Shown here: positions 9,789-18,345 of the stretch, piece by piece
How positions within the stretch are numbered: the first letter of the stretch is position 1
How the letters are laid out: every line of letters begins with the position of its first letter
Notes under the pieces: model-generated
Databases searched by the model: none
Told to the model about the DNA's origin: nothing
The model's input: only the letters and a program-made list of their open reading frames with translations
Assembly: GCF_023509015.1 (NCBI RefSeq)
Contig: NZ_CP094975.1
Span: 1,617,501-1,681,500 of the forward strand
Length of the DNA: 64,000 nt
From: Pseudomonas abieticivorans
Lineage (GTDB): Bacteria > Pseudomonadota > Gammaproteobacteria > Pseudomonadales > Pseudomonadaceae
Direction of reading: 5' to 3'
Made by a program: the position numbers and the translations under genes

Positions 9789-11348
9789 GTGAGCCAATCA
9801 CTGATCGCCGCCCTGCAAAACCCGGCCCTCTACGACCATCCCGTGGATGGTTTCCAGCTCATCGAGACGCACATCTCGTGGGTCCTGCTCACCGGCACCT
9901 ATGTCTACAAGGTCAAGAAGCCGGTCAATTTCGGCTTCCTGGACTTCTCCGAACTGGCCTCACGCGAGCATTTCTGTAAGGAAGAGCTACGCCTGAACCA
10001 GCGCTTGACCAAGGATTTGTACCTGGAAGTGTTGCCGATTACCGGCACTGTCGACGCACCGCAACTGAACGGTGAAGGCCCGGCCATCGAATACGTGCTG
10101 AAAATGCGCCAGTTCCCGCAAGCCGGCCTGCTGAGCACCCTGCAAGCCAACGGTGAACTGGGCAACGGCCACATCGATGCCATGGCCAGCCAGATCGCCC
10201 TGTTCCACCTGGAAACCCCCAAGGTACCGGCCGAAAACCCCGCTGGCACCCCCGAGGCGGTCATGGCACCGGTGCTGCAGAACTTCGAGCAGATCCGCCC
10301 GTTCCTCAGCGACAAGGCCGACCTTGCCCAGGTCGACGCCCTGCAAGCCTGGGCCGAAGCCAGCTTCGAGCGCCTCAAGCCCCTGCTGATCGAGCGCAAG
10401 GCCCAGGGTTACACCCGCGAATGCCACGGTGATATTCACCTGGGCAATGCCACCGTGGTCGACGGCGAAGTGGTGATTTTCGACTGCATCGAGTTCAACG
10501 AGCCGTTCCGCTTCACCGACGTCTACGCCGATGTCGGCTTCCTGGCCATGGACTTGGAAGACCGCGGCCTCAAGAGCCTTGCCCGGCGCTTCGTCAGCCA
10601 ATACCTGGAGCTGACCGGCGACTACCAGGGCCTGGAAGTGCTGAACTTCTACAAGGCCTACCGTGCCCTGGTGCGCGCCAAGATCGCCCTGTTCAGCATG
10701 CCGGCCAACGCCGATGGCGTGCAGCGCGCCACTTCCCTGCGCCAATACCGTAACTACGCCAACCTGGCCGAAAGCTACAGCGCCATCCCTTCGCGCTTCC
10801 TGGCCATTACCAGTGGCGTGTCGGCCGTGGGCAAAAGCCACGTGGCCATGCGCATGGTCGAAGCCCTGGGCGCCGTGCGCCTGCGTTCGGACGTGGAGCG
10901 CAAGCGCTTGCTGGGCGAGCAGACTGATAGCAGCAACGAGCTGCAAAGCGGTATCTACAGCGCACAAGCCAGCGTGACTACCTATAACCACCTGCACGAA
11001 CTGGCTGCCAAGGTATTGCGTGCCGGGTACCCGGTGGTGATCGACGCCACCTACCTGAAACTGGACCAGCGCCAGGCCGCCGCGAACGTCGCCGAAACCA
11101 CCGGCGTGCCGTTCCTGATCCTGGACTGCAACGCACCTGACGCCGTGATCGCCAGCTGGCTGTCGCAACGCCAGGCAGAAAAACAGGACCCTTCCGACGC
11201 CACCCTGGAAGTCATCGCCGCGCAGCAAGCCGGTCGCGATGCGCTGACCGCAGACGAGGCGCTGCACACCAAACGCGTTGAAACCAACGAAAGCGGCAGC
11301 CTGGACAAACTGGTGGAGCAAATCCGCCAGCGCTTGCCAGGCCTGTAA
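9789..11348 (+). CDS. Fusion of aminoglycoside-phosphotransferase-like kinase domain and P-loop ATPase/kinase domain
   Basis: 519 aa. The first ~330 residues are APH/choline-kinase-like: ECHGDIHLGN is the catalytic (Brenner) motif and VIFDCIEFNE carries the following metal-binding Asp. The last ~180 residues form a P-loop domain with GVSAVGKSH as Walker A, resembling small-molecule kinases or the AAA_33 family. Substrate unknown; the fusion is widespread in Pseudomonas and no resistance function should be assumed. It is divergent from mrcB, with a 140-bp gap. Confidence 0.85.
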   Translation: MSQSLIAALQNPALYDHPVDGFQLIETHISWVLLTGTYVYKVKKPVNFGFLDFSELASREHFCKEELRLNQRLTKDLYLEVLPITGTVDAPQLNGEGPAIEYVLKMRQFPQAGLLSTLQANGELGNGHIDAMASQIALFHLETPKVPAENPAGTPEAVMAPVLQNFEQIRPFLSDKADLAQVDALQAWAEASFERLKPLLIERKAQGYTRECHGDIHLGNATVVDGEVVIFDCIEFNEPFRFTDVYADVGFLAMDLEDRGLKSLARRFVSQYLELTGDYQGLEVLNFYKAYRALVRAKIALFSMPANADGVQRATSLRQYRNYANLAESYSAIPSRFLAITSGVSAVGKSHVAMRMVEALGAVRLRSDVERKRLLGEQTDSSNELQSGIYSAQASVTTYNHLHELAAKVLRAGYPVVIDATYLKLDQRQAAANVAETTGVPFLILDCNAPDAVIASWLSQRQAEKQDPSDATLEVIAAQQAGRDALTADEALHTKRVETNESGSLDKLVEQIRQRLPGL

Positions 11349-11361
11349 GCGTTACTAAATG

Positions 11362-11398
11362 CTTCAGCCGTGAAGTAGTCGACACTTCACGGCTGAAG
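11362..11398. promoter_or_regulatory. Perfect 15-bp inverted repeat before the pentapeptide gene
   Basis: CTTCAGCCGTGAAGT and its exact complement are separated by a 7-bp loop. It begins 14 bp after the kinase-fusion stop. No T-run follows on either strand, so it is either an unusual terminator or an operator: its right arm overlaps the -35 of the promoter at 11386-11415. Confidence 0.6.
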
Positions 11399-11415
11399 AA
11401 TAGTGGCATTATAAT
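11386..11415 (+). promoter_or_regulatory. Candidate sigma-70 promoter of the pentapeptide gene
   Basis: A consensus TATAAT at 11410-11415 lies 18 bp after TTCACG (4 of 6 match to a -35). The transcript would start about 25 nt before the ATG at 11446, leaving room for the AGGAAA ribosome site. Confidence 0.5.
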
Positions 11416-11445
11416 GGCGTCATAATTCCAACAGGAAACGCCATC

Positions 11446-11790
11446 ATGAGTCAGCCCAAGCAACTCGACTCGCCGCTATATGCCCTCGTGCACCAGGAAA
11501 ACATCCGCGGCTTCAACCAGCAACGCCCCACCGATGGCCCTGTCGACTTTCGCGGCGGCGATTTCCGTGGGATCGACCTGCGCGAACTCGACACCGATGG
11601 CATCGACTTCACCGACGCCTACTTCCGCACCGCCGACTTGCGCGGCCTGGACCTGCGCAACACCCAAATGGAAGGCGCGAGCCTGGCCCACGCACAGATC
11701 TCCGGCGCTTATTTCCCCGCCGAACTGAGTGCCGATGAAATCCTCATGTCCGTCAACTTCGGTACCCGCCTGCGCTACCGCACCCGCTGA
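11446..11790 (+). CDS. Pentapeptide repeat-containing protein
   Basis: 114 aa. A stretch of about 55 residues (VDFRGGDFRGIDLRELDTDG through NTQMEGASLAHAQISGAYF) follows the A(D/N)LxX five-residue periodicity of right-handed beta-helix proteins. The N- and C-termini are non-repeat. Pentapeptide proteins include DNA mimics that protect gyrase, but this small housekeeping-locus protein has no evidence for that. AGGAAA precedes the ATG. Its stop codon is immediately followed by the REP array. Confidence 0.85.
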   Translation: MSQPKQLDSPLYALVHQENIRGFNQQRPTDGPVDFRGGDFRGIDLRELDTDGIDFTDAYFRTADLRGLDLRNTQMEGASLAHAQISGAYFPAELSADEILMSVNFGTRLRYRTR

Positions 11791-12074
11791 TTGCCCCCCG
11801 TCTTCTGTAGGAGCGGATTCATCCGCGAAGAAACCACCGCGATAGATCGGTAGGACCGCAGCGATCTTTTCGCGGATAAATCCGCTCCTACAGGGGCGTG
11901 CGCGCCAACATATCCGCTGATTGCCCCCGGTCTTCTGTAGGAGCGGATTCATCCGCGAAGAAACCACCGCGATAGATCGGTAGAACCGCGGCGATCTTTT
12001 CGCGGATGAATCCGCTCCTACAGGGGCGTGCGCGCCAACATATCCGCTGATTGCCCCCGGTCTTCTGTAGGAGC
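11785..12074. repeat. REPIN tandem array, left part (units 1, 2 and start of unit 3)
   Basis: Units repeat every 130 bp. Each has an 87-bp REPIN: a REP (TGTAGGAGCGGATT...CGCGAAG), a ~35-bp spacer, and a second REP inverted (CGCGGAT...CCGCTCCTACA). A 43-bp linker (GGGGCGTGCGCGCC...GTCTTC) joins the units. REPINs occupy 11806-11892 and 11936-12022; the third begins at 12066 and is broken at 12074 by the IS element. The linker end CCGCTGATTGCCCCC also occurs at the stop codon of the pentapeptide gene, so the duplicated unit appears to start inside that gene's end. Confidence 0.93.
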
Positions 12075-12095
12075 AACTGTCTTCCGCCTTAAATT

Positions 12096-12134
12096 TTGAT
12101 CGCACTGCAAAGCCTTGCTTTGCAGTGCGATCAA
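12096..12134. repeat. 17-bp perfect stem-loop near the right end of the IS
   Basis: TTGATCGCACTGCAAAG pairs perfectly with its complement around a 5-nt loop. It lies 21 bp from the element's end and directly after the transposase stop. It lacks a T-run on the transposase strand. It could end or block transcription, or be a structural mark of the element end. Confidence 0.7.
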
Positions 12135-12139
12135 GTCTT

Positions 12140-13081
<942 letters not shown>

Positions 13082-13093
13082 CTACACTTGTGA

Positions 13094-13247
13094 GTGAGAG
13101 CGCTCTGGCGTGGCCCACGCTTGTATTCGAGTGGTGCTCGTTCAACTGTTCGGGCTTTATCGCCAGAGTGAAGAGGTGGGTAGCAGCTTTGCTCCTACAC
13201 GTGCTTCAAGCACAACGGATTAACAGCTTGCTACTCACCGCTCTCAC
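13094..13247 (-). ncRNA. Bridge RNA (target- and donor-guiding RNA) of the IS110-family element
   Basis: Seen on the minus strand, 5' to 3'. The outer stem is GTGAGAGCG (13239-13247) with CGCTCTCAC (13094-13102). The first arm is closed by GGTGAGTAGC/GCTACCCACC (13230-13239 with 13175-13184, one mismatch). It contains AATCCGTT, a GTGCT/AGCAC hairpin and TGTAGGAGC. The second arm is closed by CTCTGGCG/CGCCAGAG (13161-13168 with 13103-13110). It contains ACAGTTG, a CGAG/CTCG hairpin and ATACAAGC. The first arm's guides match the REP target (AATCCGCT and, complementary, GCTCCTACA). The second arm's match the right end (ACAGTTG) and, complementary, the left end (GCTTGTAT). This is the layout established for IS621. 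RNA ends are estimates. Confidence 0.85.
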
Positions 13248-13276
13248 CTCAAAGTCTAACCACCTCTGCAGATACA

Positions 13277-14139
13277 AGCGGATTGATCCGCGAAGAAACC
13301 ACCGCGATAGATCGGTAGAACCGCGGCGATCTTTTCGCGGATAAATCCGCTCCTACAGGGGCGTGCGCGCCAACATATTCGCTGATTACCCCGCGGTCTT
13401 CTGTAGGAGCGGATTCATCCGCGAAGAAACCACCGCGATAGATCGGTAGGACCGCAGCGATCTTTTCGCGGATAAATCCGCTCTACAGGGGCGTGCGCGC
13501 CAACATATCCGCTGATTGCCCCCGGTCTTCTGTAGGAGCGGATTGATCCGCGAAGAAACCACCGCGATAGATCGGTAGGACCGCAGCGATCTTTTCGCGG
13601 ATAAATCCGCTCCTACAGGGGCGTGCGCGCCAACATATTCGCTGATTACCCCCGGTCTTCTGTAGGAGCGGATTCATCCGCGAAGAAACCACCGCGATAG
13701 ATCGGTAGGACCGCGGCGATCTTTTCGCGGATGAATCCGCTCCTACAGAGGCGTGCGCGCCAACATATCCGCTGATTGCCCCCGGGTCTTCTGTAGGAGC
13801 GGATTCATCCGCGAAGAAACCACCGCGATAGATCGATAGAACCGCGGCGATCTTTTCGCGGATCAATCCGCTCCTACAGGGGCGTGCGCGCCAACGTATC
13901 CGCTGATTGCCCCCGGTCTTCTGTAGGAGCGGATTCATCCGCGAAGAAACCACCGCGATAGATCGGTAGAACCGCGGCGATCTTTTCGCGGATGAATCCG
14001 CTCCTACAGGGGCGTGCGCGCCAACATATCCGCTGATTGCCCCCCGGTCTTCTGTAGGAGCGGATTGATCCGCGAAGAAACCACCGCGATAGATCGGTAG
14101 GACCGCGGCGATCTTTTCGCGGATGAATCCGCTCCTACA
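13277..14139. repeat. REPIN tandem array, right part (rest of unit 3 and units 4-9)
   Basis: Continuation of the 130-bp array after the IS. REPINs end or lie at 13357 (end of unit 3), 13402-13487, 13531-13617, 13661-13747, 13792-13878, 13922-14008 and 14053-14139. Units differ at the base in the REP loop region (GGATTCATCC, GGATTGATCC, GGATAAATCC) and in a few spacer positions; unit 4 lost one C in its second REP. After the last unit the linker is replaced by a perfect palindrome CAGGGGTGTGCACCCCTG (14138-14155). Open reading frames across the array are produced by the repeats and are not genes. Confidence 0.93.
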
Positions 14140-14259
14140 GGGGTGTGCACCCCTGCCCCTGCGCAACTGATCAGCCTCGCTGAGCGCAATTGCGAAGTGC
14201 CGCTACACTCCCCTTCAGATACGCAATCTCCAAGAGTTCAGCCGTCGCAAGGAGGCTTG

Positions 14260-14532
14260 ATGAACGATGAACTTCAACATTTGAAAAACCTTGGCAAGAC
14301 TTCTGCGCAGTGGTTGCACGCCGTGGGCATTCATAGTGCATCGGATCTGCGCCGCCTGGGGGCGGTGGATGCCTACCGAGCGGTCAAGACCCGTGGTTTC
14401 CGTGCATCCAAAGTGCTGCTGTACGCCATTGAAGGGGCGCTGCTGGACGTACACTGGAACGATATCCCCAGTGATCGCAAAGAAGCTTTGAATAAGCAAC
14501 TTGACGCTATATCGTCACGCCATAAAAACTAA
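14260..14532 (+). CDS. TfoX C-terminal domain protein
   Basis: 90 aa from the ATG at 14260, chosen because AAGGAGG lies 5 nt upstream. The whole protein is one TfoX_C helix-hairpin-helix-like domain (LKNLGKTSAQWLHAVGIHSA, then DLRRLGAVDAYRAVK). It lacks the N-terminal half of competence regulators TfoX/Sxy, so a role in competence should not be inferred. It lies just after the REP array and 44 bp before the cyclic-nucleotide-binding gene. Confidence 0.85.
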   Translation: MNDELQHLKNLGKTSAQWLHAVGIHSASDLRRLGAVDAYRAVKTRGFRASKVLLYAIEGALLDVHWNDIPSDRKEALNKQLDAISSRHKN

Positions 14533-14575
14533 TCGCGCGCACTCTGCCGCGCATGGCCGTCAAGAGACTTAGCTT

Positions 14576-15370
14576 ATGTACTTACTTGGGGAGCAACCGG
14601 CCTACGCCGATGCGTGGGTCAACCGCCTGCAGGGCTTGGCTGCGCAGATGCTGCATGGGGTGGCGCCGCTGGACGAGGCGATCGAGCTTGAGCAGTGTGC
14701 CGACCTTTCGCCCCATATCGATGAAACATGCCTGTACCTGATCGACAGCGGCCTGTTGCACGCGCGGGTCAACGAACGACCGCTGTTCTACCTGCAAGAA
14801 GGCGACCTGGTCGGCCTGCAGCAAGCCCATTCCCTGCCCTGCGCCTACCATTACAGCTGCGAAGGGCCATTGCGCCTGGTGCCCTACTCGCGAAGCGAGG
14901 TATTGGCGCACCTGAATCAATCCACCCCCGCGCAAGAATTGCTGGTGGAGTACCTCACCGGCCACACCACCCTGCTGTGCGACGCCATCACCCGCCTCAA
15001 ACAACCGGAGTTTCGCAGCAGCAATGGCTTCAAGCATGTCGCGGCCGGTGAGACCCTGATCAACCAGGGCGACAATGCCGACCACGTGTTCGTGATCATC
15101 GAAGGCCATGCCGAAGCGTTCGTCGACGGGCACAAGGTGGGTGACGTGCCCAAGGACGAGATTTTTGGCGCCATGGCGGTGTTCACTGCCGAAAAGCGCA
15201 GCGCCACGGTCATCGCGAGCGAACCGTGCACCATCATGCTGATACCCAAGGAGCAGTTCCTCAACCTGACCCAGACCAACCCCCGGATTGCCCACAGTTT
15301 GATCGAGAGCATGGCGCGGCGCATCGACTCGCTGAACCGGCAGGTGACTCGGCTTATTTCAGCCAATTGA
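14576..15370 (+). CDS. cbpA: Cyclic nucleotide-binding domain protein (CbpA-like)
   Basis: 264 aa. The first ~140 residues contain a divergent cNMP-like fold. The C-terminal ~120 residues are a clear cyclic nucleotide-binding domain: INQGDNADHVFVIIEGHAEA, GDVPKDEIFGAMAVF and AEKRSATVIASEPCTIMLI form the phosphate-binding cassette region. No helix-turn-helix follows, so this is not a CRP-type transcription factor. The gene beside prrF in P. aeruginosa is cbpA, a cAMP-binding protein controlled by Vfr; same position here. Ligand not proven. Confidence 0.8.
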   Translation: MYLLGEQPAYADAWVNRLQGLAAQMLHGVAPLDEAIELEQCADLSPHIDETCLYLIDSGLLHARVNERPLFYLQEGDLVGLQQAHSLPCAYHYSCEGPLRLVPYSRSEVLAHLNQSTPAQELLVEYLTGHTTLLCDAITRLKQPEFRSSNGFKHVAAGETLINQGDNADHVFVIIEGHAEAFVDGHKVGDVPKDEIFGAMAVFTAEKRSATVIASEPCTIMLIPKEQFLNLTQTNPRIAHSLIESMARRIDSLNRQVTRLISAN

Positions 15371-15389
15371 AAATTCTCATCGGCAAGCC

Positions 15390-15421
15390 TTGACATCTAA
15401 ATGAGAATTGTTATGATTATC
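15390..15421 (+). promoter_or_regulatory. prrF promoter with overlapping Fur box
   Basis: TTGACA (15390-15395), a 16-bp spacer and TATGAT (15412-15417) form a strong sigma-70 promoter. A 19-bp Fur-type site at 15403-15421 (GAGAATTGTTATGATTATC) matches the consensus at 14 of 19 positions and covers the -10, so Fur-Fe would repress. Confidence 0.88.
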
Positions 15422-15423
15422 AC

Positions 15424-15537
15424 AACTGGTCGCGAGATCAGTGATGATTTGAAAGGCCCTTGGTTCGGACTCTCAGATTATCTCCTCATCAGGCTAATCA
15501 CGGTTATTGACCCGGCAGTTTTGCCGGGTCTTTTTTT
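15424..15537 (+). ncRNA. prrF: PrrF small RNA (iron-responsive)
   Basis: About 114 nt. Two blocks match the conserved PrrF sequence: the 5' AACTGGTCGCGAG segment and the central segment around 15475-15506 (ATTATCTCCTCATCAGGCTA then ATCACGG), the part that pairs with mRNAs of iron-using proteins. It ends in a strong terminator. It lies after the cbpA-like gene and before the haem transporter genes, as in P. aeruginosa, but here a single copy is present, not the tandem prrF1-prrF2 pair. When iron is low it silences iron-protein mRNAs with Hfq. Confidence 0.92.
15509..15537 (+). terminator. Intrinsic terminator of prrF
   Basis: Stem GACCCGGCA/TGCCGGGTC with a 4-nt loop, followed by seven T and then a second T-run at 15541-15549. 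It may also separate prrF from the converging hmuV. Confidence 0.92.
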
Positions 15538-15555
15538 GCCTTTTTTTTGTTGGTT

Positions 15556-16323
15556 TCAGCGCGCGATGATCAACGGGTGGCCGCGCTCGGGGTGCATCTG
15601 CACCAGCACTTCAAGGCCGAACACAGCTTGCAGGGTAGCGGGCTGCAAGACTTCGGCAGGGCTGCCCAAGGCTGCGGCGCGCCCCTGCTCCAGTAGCAAG
15701 ATGCGGTCGCAATAACGCGCCGCCAAGTTCAAGTCATGGAGGATCACCAATACCGCTGCACCACGGTCGGCAAAGGCGCGTACCGCTTGCAAGGTGGTGT
15801 GCTGGTGCAAAGGGTCGAGCATCGAGGTAGGTTCATCCAGCAGCAAGGTACTGCCCGCCTCCCCCGGCCACAGTTGGGCCAGCACCCGTGCCAGGTGCAC
15901 GCGCTGGCGCTCCCCGCCAGACAGCGCCAGGTAGCTGCGCCCCCGCAAGTGGGCGGCATCGGCGGCCTGCAGGGCGGCCTCGATGATTTCGCCGTCGCGC
16001 AGCAAGCCGCTCTGGTGCGGCAGGCGGCCCATGCCCACCACCTCTTCAACGGGAAAGGCAAAGCCCAGCGTCGAGGTTTGCGGTAGTACCGCCAGGCTGC
16101 GTGCACGCTCGCTGCCCGGCCACTGGGCCAGCGGGCGCTGGCCCAGCCACACCTGCCCGGTGCTAGGCGGTAGTTCACCGCACATGGCACTGAGCAACGT
16201 GCTCTTGCCGGCACCATTTGGCCCCAGCACGCCCAGCACTTCCCCTGGTTGCAGGGCCAGGGTGATGTCACTCAACACGGCGTCCTGGCCGCGCACGATA
16301 TGCAATTGTTCGACCCGCAGCAT
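15556..16323 (-). CDS. hmuV: Haem ABC transporter, ATP-binding protein
   Basis: 255 aa from the ATG at 16323, where the stop of hmuU overlaps it (TGATG); the frame is open further upstream but that part lies inside hmuU. Walker [10 protein letters not shown] (about residue 34), signature LSGGERQRV, Walker [14 protein letters not shown] and the switch histidine in LVILHDLNL are all intact. It powers haem import through HmuU. Last gene of hmuT-hmuU-hmuV. Confidence 0.93.
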   Translation of the reverse strand: MLRVEQLHIVRGQDAVLSDITLALQPGEVLGVLGPNGAGKSTLLSAMCGELPPSTGQVWLGQRPLAQWPGSERARSLAVLPQTSTLGFAFPVEEVVGMGRLPHQSGLLRDGEIIEAALQAADAAHLRGRSYLALSGGERQRVHLARVLAQLWPGEAGSTLLLDEPTSMLDPLHQHTTLQAVRAFADRGAAVLVILHDLNLAARYCDRILLLEQGRAAALGSPAEVLQPATLQAVFGLEVLVQMHPERGHPLIIAR

Positions 16324-17360
16324 CAGTGACGCCCCCGCAGCAGCAACCAGAGAAAGAAGGGGGCGCCCAGGAACGCGGTGACAATACCGATCGGCAACTC
16401 TGCCGGCGCCAGCGCCAGGCGCGCTATAAGGTCGGCAAACAGCAACAGGCTGGCACCGGCCAGCAGCGACGCGGGCAGCAGCACCCGATGGTCGGGACCT
16501 GCCAGCAGCCGCACCAGGTGCGGTACCACCAAACCGACAAAACCGATCAACCCGGCGGCCGCCACGGAGGCACCCACGCCCAGCGCCGTGCAAAACACCA
16601 ACTCGCGCTTGAGCTTCTCGACATCCACCCCAAGGTGCCGCGCTTCAGACTCGCCCAGCAACAAGGCATTCAATGCCTTGGCCCGGCGCGGCAGCCACAG
16701 CGCCACCCCGGCGCCGATCAACAACAGTGGCCACAAACGCTGGTAGCTGGCGCCGTTTAGGCTGCCCAGGTTCCAGAACGTCAGGGTGCGCAGGGTGGCG
16801 TCATCGGCCAAATAGGTGAAAAGGCCTACGGCAGAACCGGCCAGGGCTGTCAGCGCAACACCGGCCAACAGCATGATCGCCACACTGGTTTGCCCTTGCT
16901 GACGGCCTAGGCGATACACCAGCGCCGTCACCCCCAGGCCACCGAGAAACGCACAGGCAGACAACAGATAAGGTTCGAACCCCTGCGCGATGCCGCCCAT
17001 CGACGAGCCCAGCACAATGGCAATCGCGGCGCCCAGCGCCGCACCACTGGAAACGCCCACCAGCCCTGGGTCTGCCAGAGGGTTGCGAAACAGCCCTTGC
17101 ATGGCCACGCCTGACAGCGCCAGCACCGCCCCCACGGTCATACCCAATAACGTGCGCGGCAGGCGGATTTGCCCAAGGATCAGTTGCGCCTGCTCAAGGC
17201 CATTGCCGTCCACCGGCAAGCCCAGCAGATGCAAGGCGGCACGCAAGGTGTCCAGCAATGGCAGGCTGACCGGACCCAAGGCCAACGACAGCCAGATCGA
17301 CAGTAAGCACAAAACACTCAGGCCGATAAATAGCGTGCGGGGTGCCATGACCCGCTTCAT
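16323..17360 (-). CDS. hmuU: Haem ABC transporter permease (FecCD family)
   Basis: 345 aa with about nine to ten hydrophobic helices and the FecCD signature region [23 protein letters not shown], the cytoplasmic loop that contacts the ATPase. The start overlaps the end of hmuT by 4 bp and the stop overlaps the start of hmuV by 1 bp, so all three are translationally coupled. Inner membrane. Confidence 0.93.
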   Translation of the reverse strand: MKRVMAPRTLFIGLSVLCLLSIWLSLALGPVSLPLLDTLRAALHLLGLPVDGNGLEQAQLILGQIRLPRTLLGMTVGAVLALSGVAMQGLFRNPLADPGLVGVSSGAALGAAIAIVLGSSMGGIAQGFEPYLLSACAFLGGLGVTALVYRLGRQQGQTSVAIMLLAGVALTALAGSAVGLFTYLADDATLRTLTFWNLGSLNGASYQRLWPLLLIGAGVALWLPRRAKALNALLLGESEARHLGVDVEKLKRELVFCTALGVGASVAAAGLIGFVGLVVPHLVRLLAGPDHRVLLPASLLAGASLLLFADLIARLALAPAELPIGIVTAFLGAPFFLWLLLRGRH

Positions 17361-18235
17361 TGGGCAGGCTTGGCCGCAGGGTAAAAGGCCGTGGCCAGTT
17401 TCGTCAGACTGTCGGGCAGGCGCGGCCCCAGGCCGCCGACCAACAGGGTGGGATCAAGCTCCACCACCCGCCCTTCGCGCACCGCACGGGTCGATGCCAA
17501 CGCCGGATTTTCCTTGATCAAGGCTTGCAAGGCGGCGTCACCGCTCAATGCTCGGTCGGCAAACACGATGACCTGTGGGTCTAGCGCCGCCAGCACCTCC
17601 GCCGAAAAGTTCTTGTAGCCCGTGCTGGTGGCCAGGTTGTGCCCGCCTGCCTGAGTGATCAGCCAATCGGCCGCCGTGTCCTGCCCGGCCACCAAGGGTT
17701 TGCCACCGGCATGCCCCAGCAACAGCAGCACGCCGGGCGCCGCCTGGCTTTTTTGCGCGGCGTCCACCCAGGCCTTGTGCACGGCCAGTTGCTGCTGGAA
17801 CTGGTCGAACAGTTTGCCCGCCTGGGCCTCGTCGCCCAACAGCCGCCCCAAGTGCAGCAGGTTGCCTTGCAAGGCCGGCAATTGCGGCTCGCTGGAGAAC
17901 ATCTCGACCCGCACCTTGGCCTCGCGAATTTGCGCCAGCACCGCCGGCGGGCCCATCTCTTCGGTGCCGATGAGCAGGTCCGGTTGCAAACTGAGAATGC
18001 CCTCGGCCGATAGCTGACGCTGGTAGCCGATGCTCTTCATGGCCTTGACGCTGTCGGGGTGCTGGCTGGTGGTGTCGACCCCCACCAGTTTGCTTTCACC
18101 GCCCATGGCCACCACCCATTCAGTCAGCGCCCCGCCGGCACTGACCCAATGCTGGGGCAGCGGCGCCTCGGCGGCAGATAGCCAGGGGTGAACGAGCAAT
18201 CCGGCAAACAATACGGCCCTGGCGCTCAAGCGCAT
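17357..18235 (-). CDS. hmuT: Haem-binding periplasmic protein of the ABC importer
   Basis: 292 aa from the ATG at 18235, which has AGAGGG 9 nt upstream; the frame is open 20 codons further without a signal peptide. MRLSARAVLFAGLLVHPWLS is a good signal peptide. The mature protein is a class III binding protein (PF01497) with the pattern PQHWVSAGGALTEWVVAMGG and, at about residue 100, LIGTEEMGPPAVLAQIR. First gene of the importer operon. The outer-membrane haem receptor and cytoplasmic haem-binding protein that accompany it in P. aeruginosa (phuR, phuS) are not next to it here. Confidence 0.9.
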   Translation of the reverse strand: MRLSARAVLFAGLLVHPWLSAAEAPLPQHWVSAGGALTEWVVAMGGESKLVGVDTTSQHPDSVKAMKSIGYQRQLSAEGILSLQPDLLIGTEEMGPPAVLAQIREAKVRVEMFSSEPQLPALQGNLLHLGRLLGDEAQAGKLFDQFQQQLAVHKAWVDAAQKSQAAPGVLLLLGHAGGKPLVAGQDTAADWLITQAGGHNLATSTGYKNFSAEVLAALDPQVIVFADRALSGDAALQALIKENPALASTRAVREGRVVELDPTLLVGGLGPRLPDSLTKLATAFYPAAKPAQ

Positions 18236-18276
18236 GAGATAATTCCCTCTGGTGAAGTGGATGGCAGCAGCGAACC

Positions 18277-18299
18277 ATTTGATAATTGTTTGCATTTAG
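18277..18299 (-). promoter_or_regulatory. Candidate Fur box between hmuT and the Rieske gene
   Basis: GATAATTGTTTGCATTT lies about 45 bp upstream of hmuT and in the region upstream of the divergent Rieske gene. The match to the 19-bp Fur consensus is about 11 of 19, weaker than at prrF. Iron control of hmuTUV is expected for haem importers; this is the likeliest site. Confidence 0.5.
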
Positions 18300-18345
18300 C
18301 CGTCAAGCCCGCCCTTGTTACATGCAGTAAACACTGGAGAAACGA

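Noticed and set aside
9789..11348. Antibiotic-resistance aminoglycoside phosphotransferase
   Set aside because: The APH-like motif is shared by many small-molecule kinases; the gene sits in a conserved chromosomal context and is fused to a P-loop domain, so a resistance call is not supported.
13483..14166. 227-codon minus-strand open frame across the repeat array
   Set aside because: It is made of repeated REP units read through; the peptide repeats the same phrase each 130 bp and has no ribosome site. Frames at 11476-12171 and 13039-13344 have the same or a similar origin.
14260..14532. Competence regulator Sxy/TfoX
   Set aside because: Only the C-terminal TfoX domain is present, in 90 residues; the N-terminal domain of the regulators is missing.
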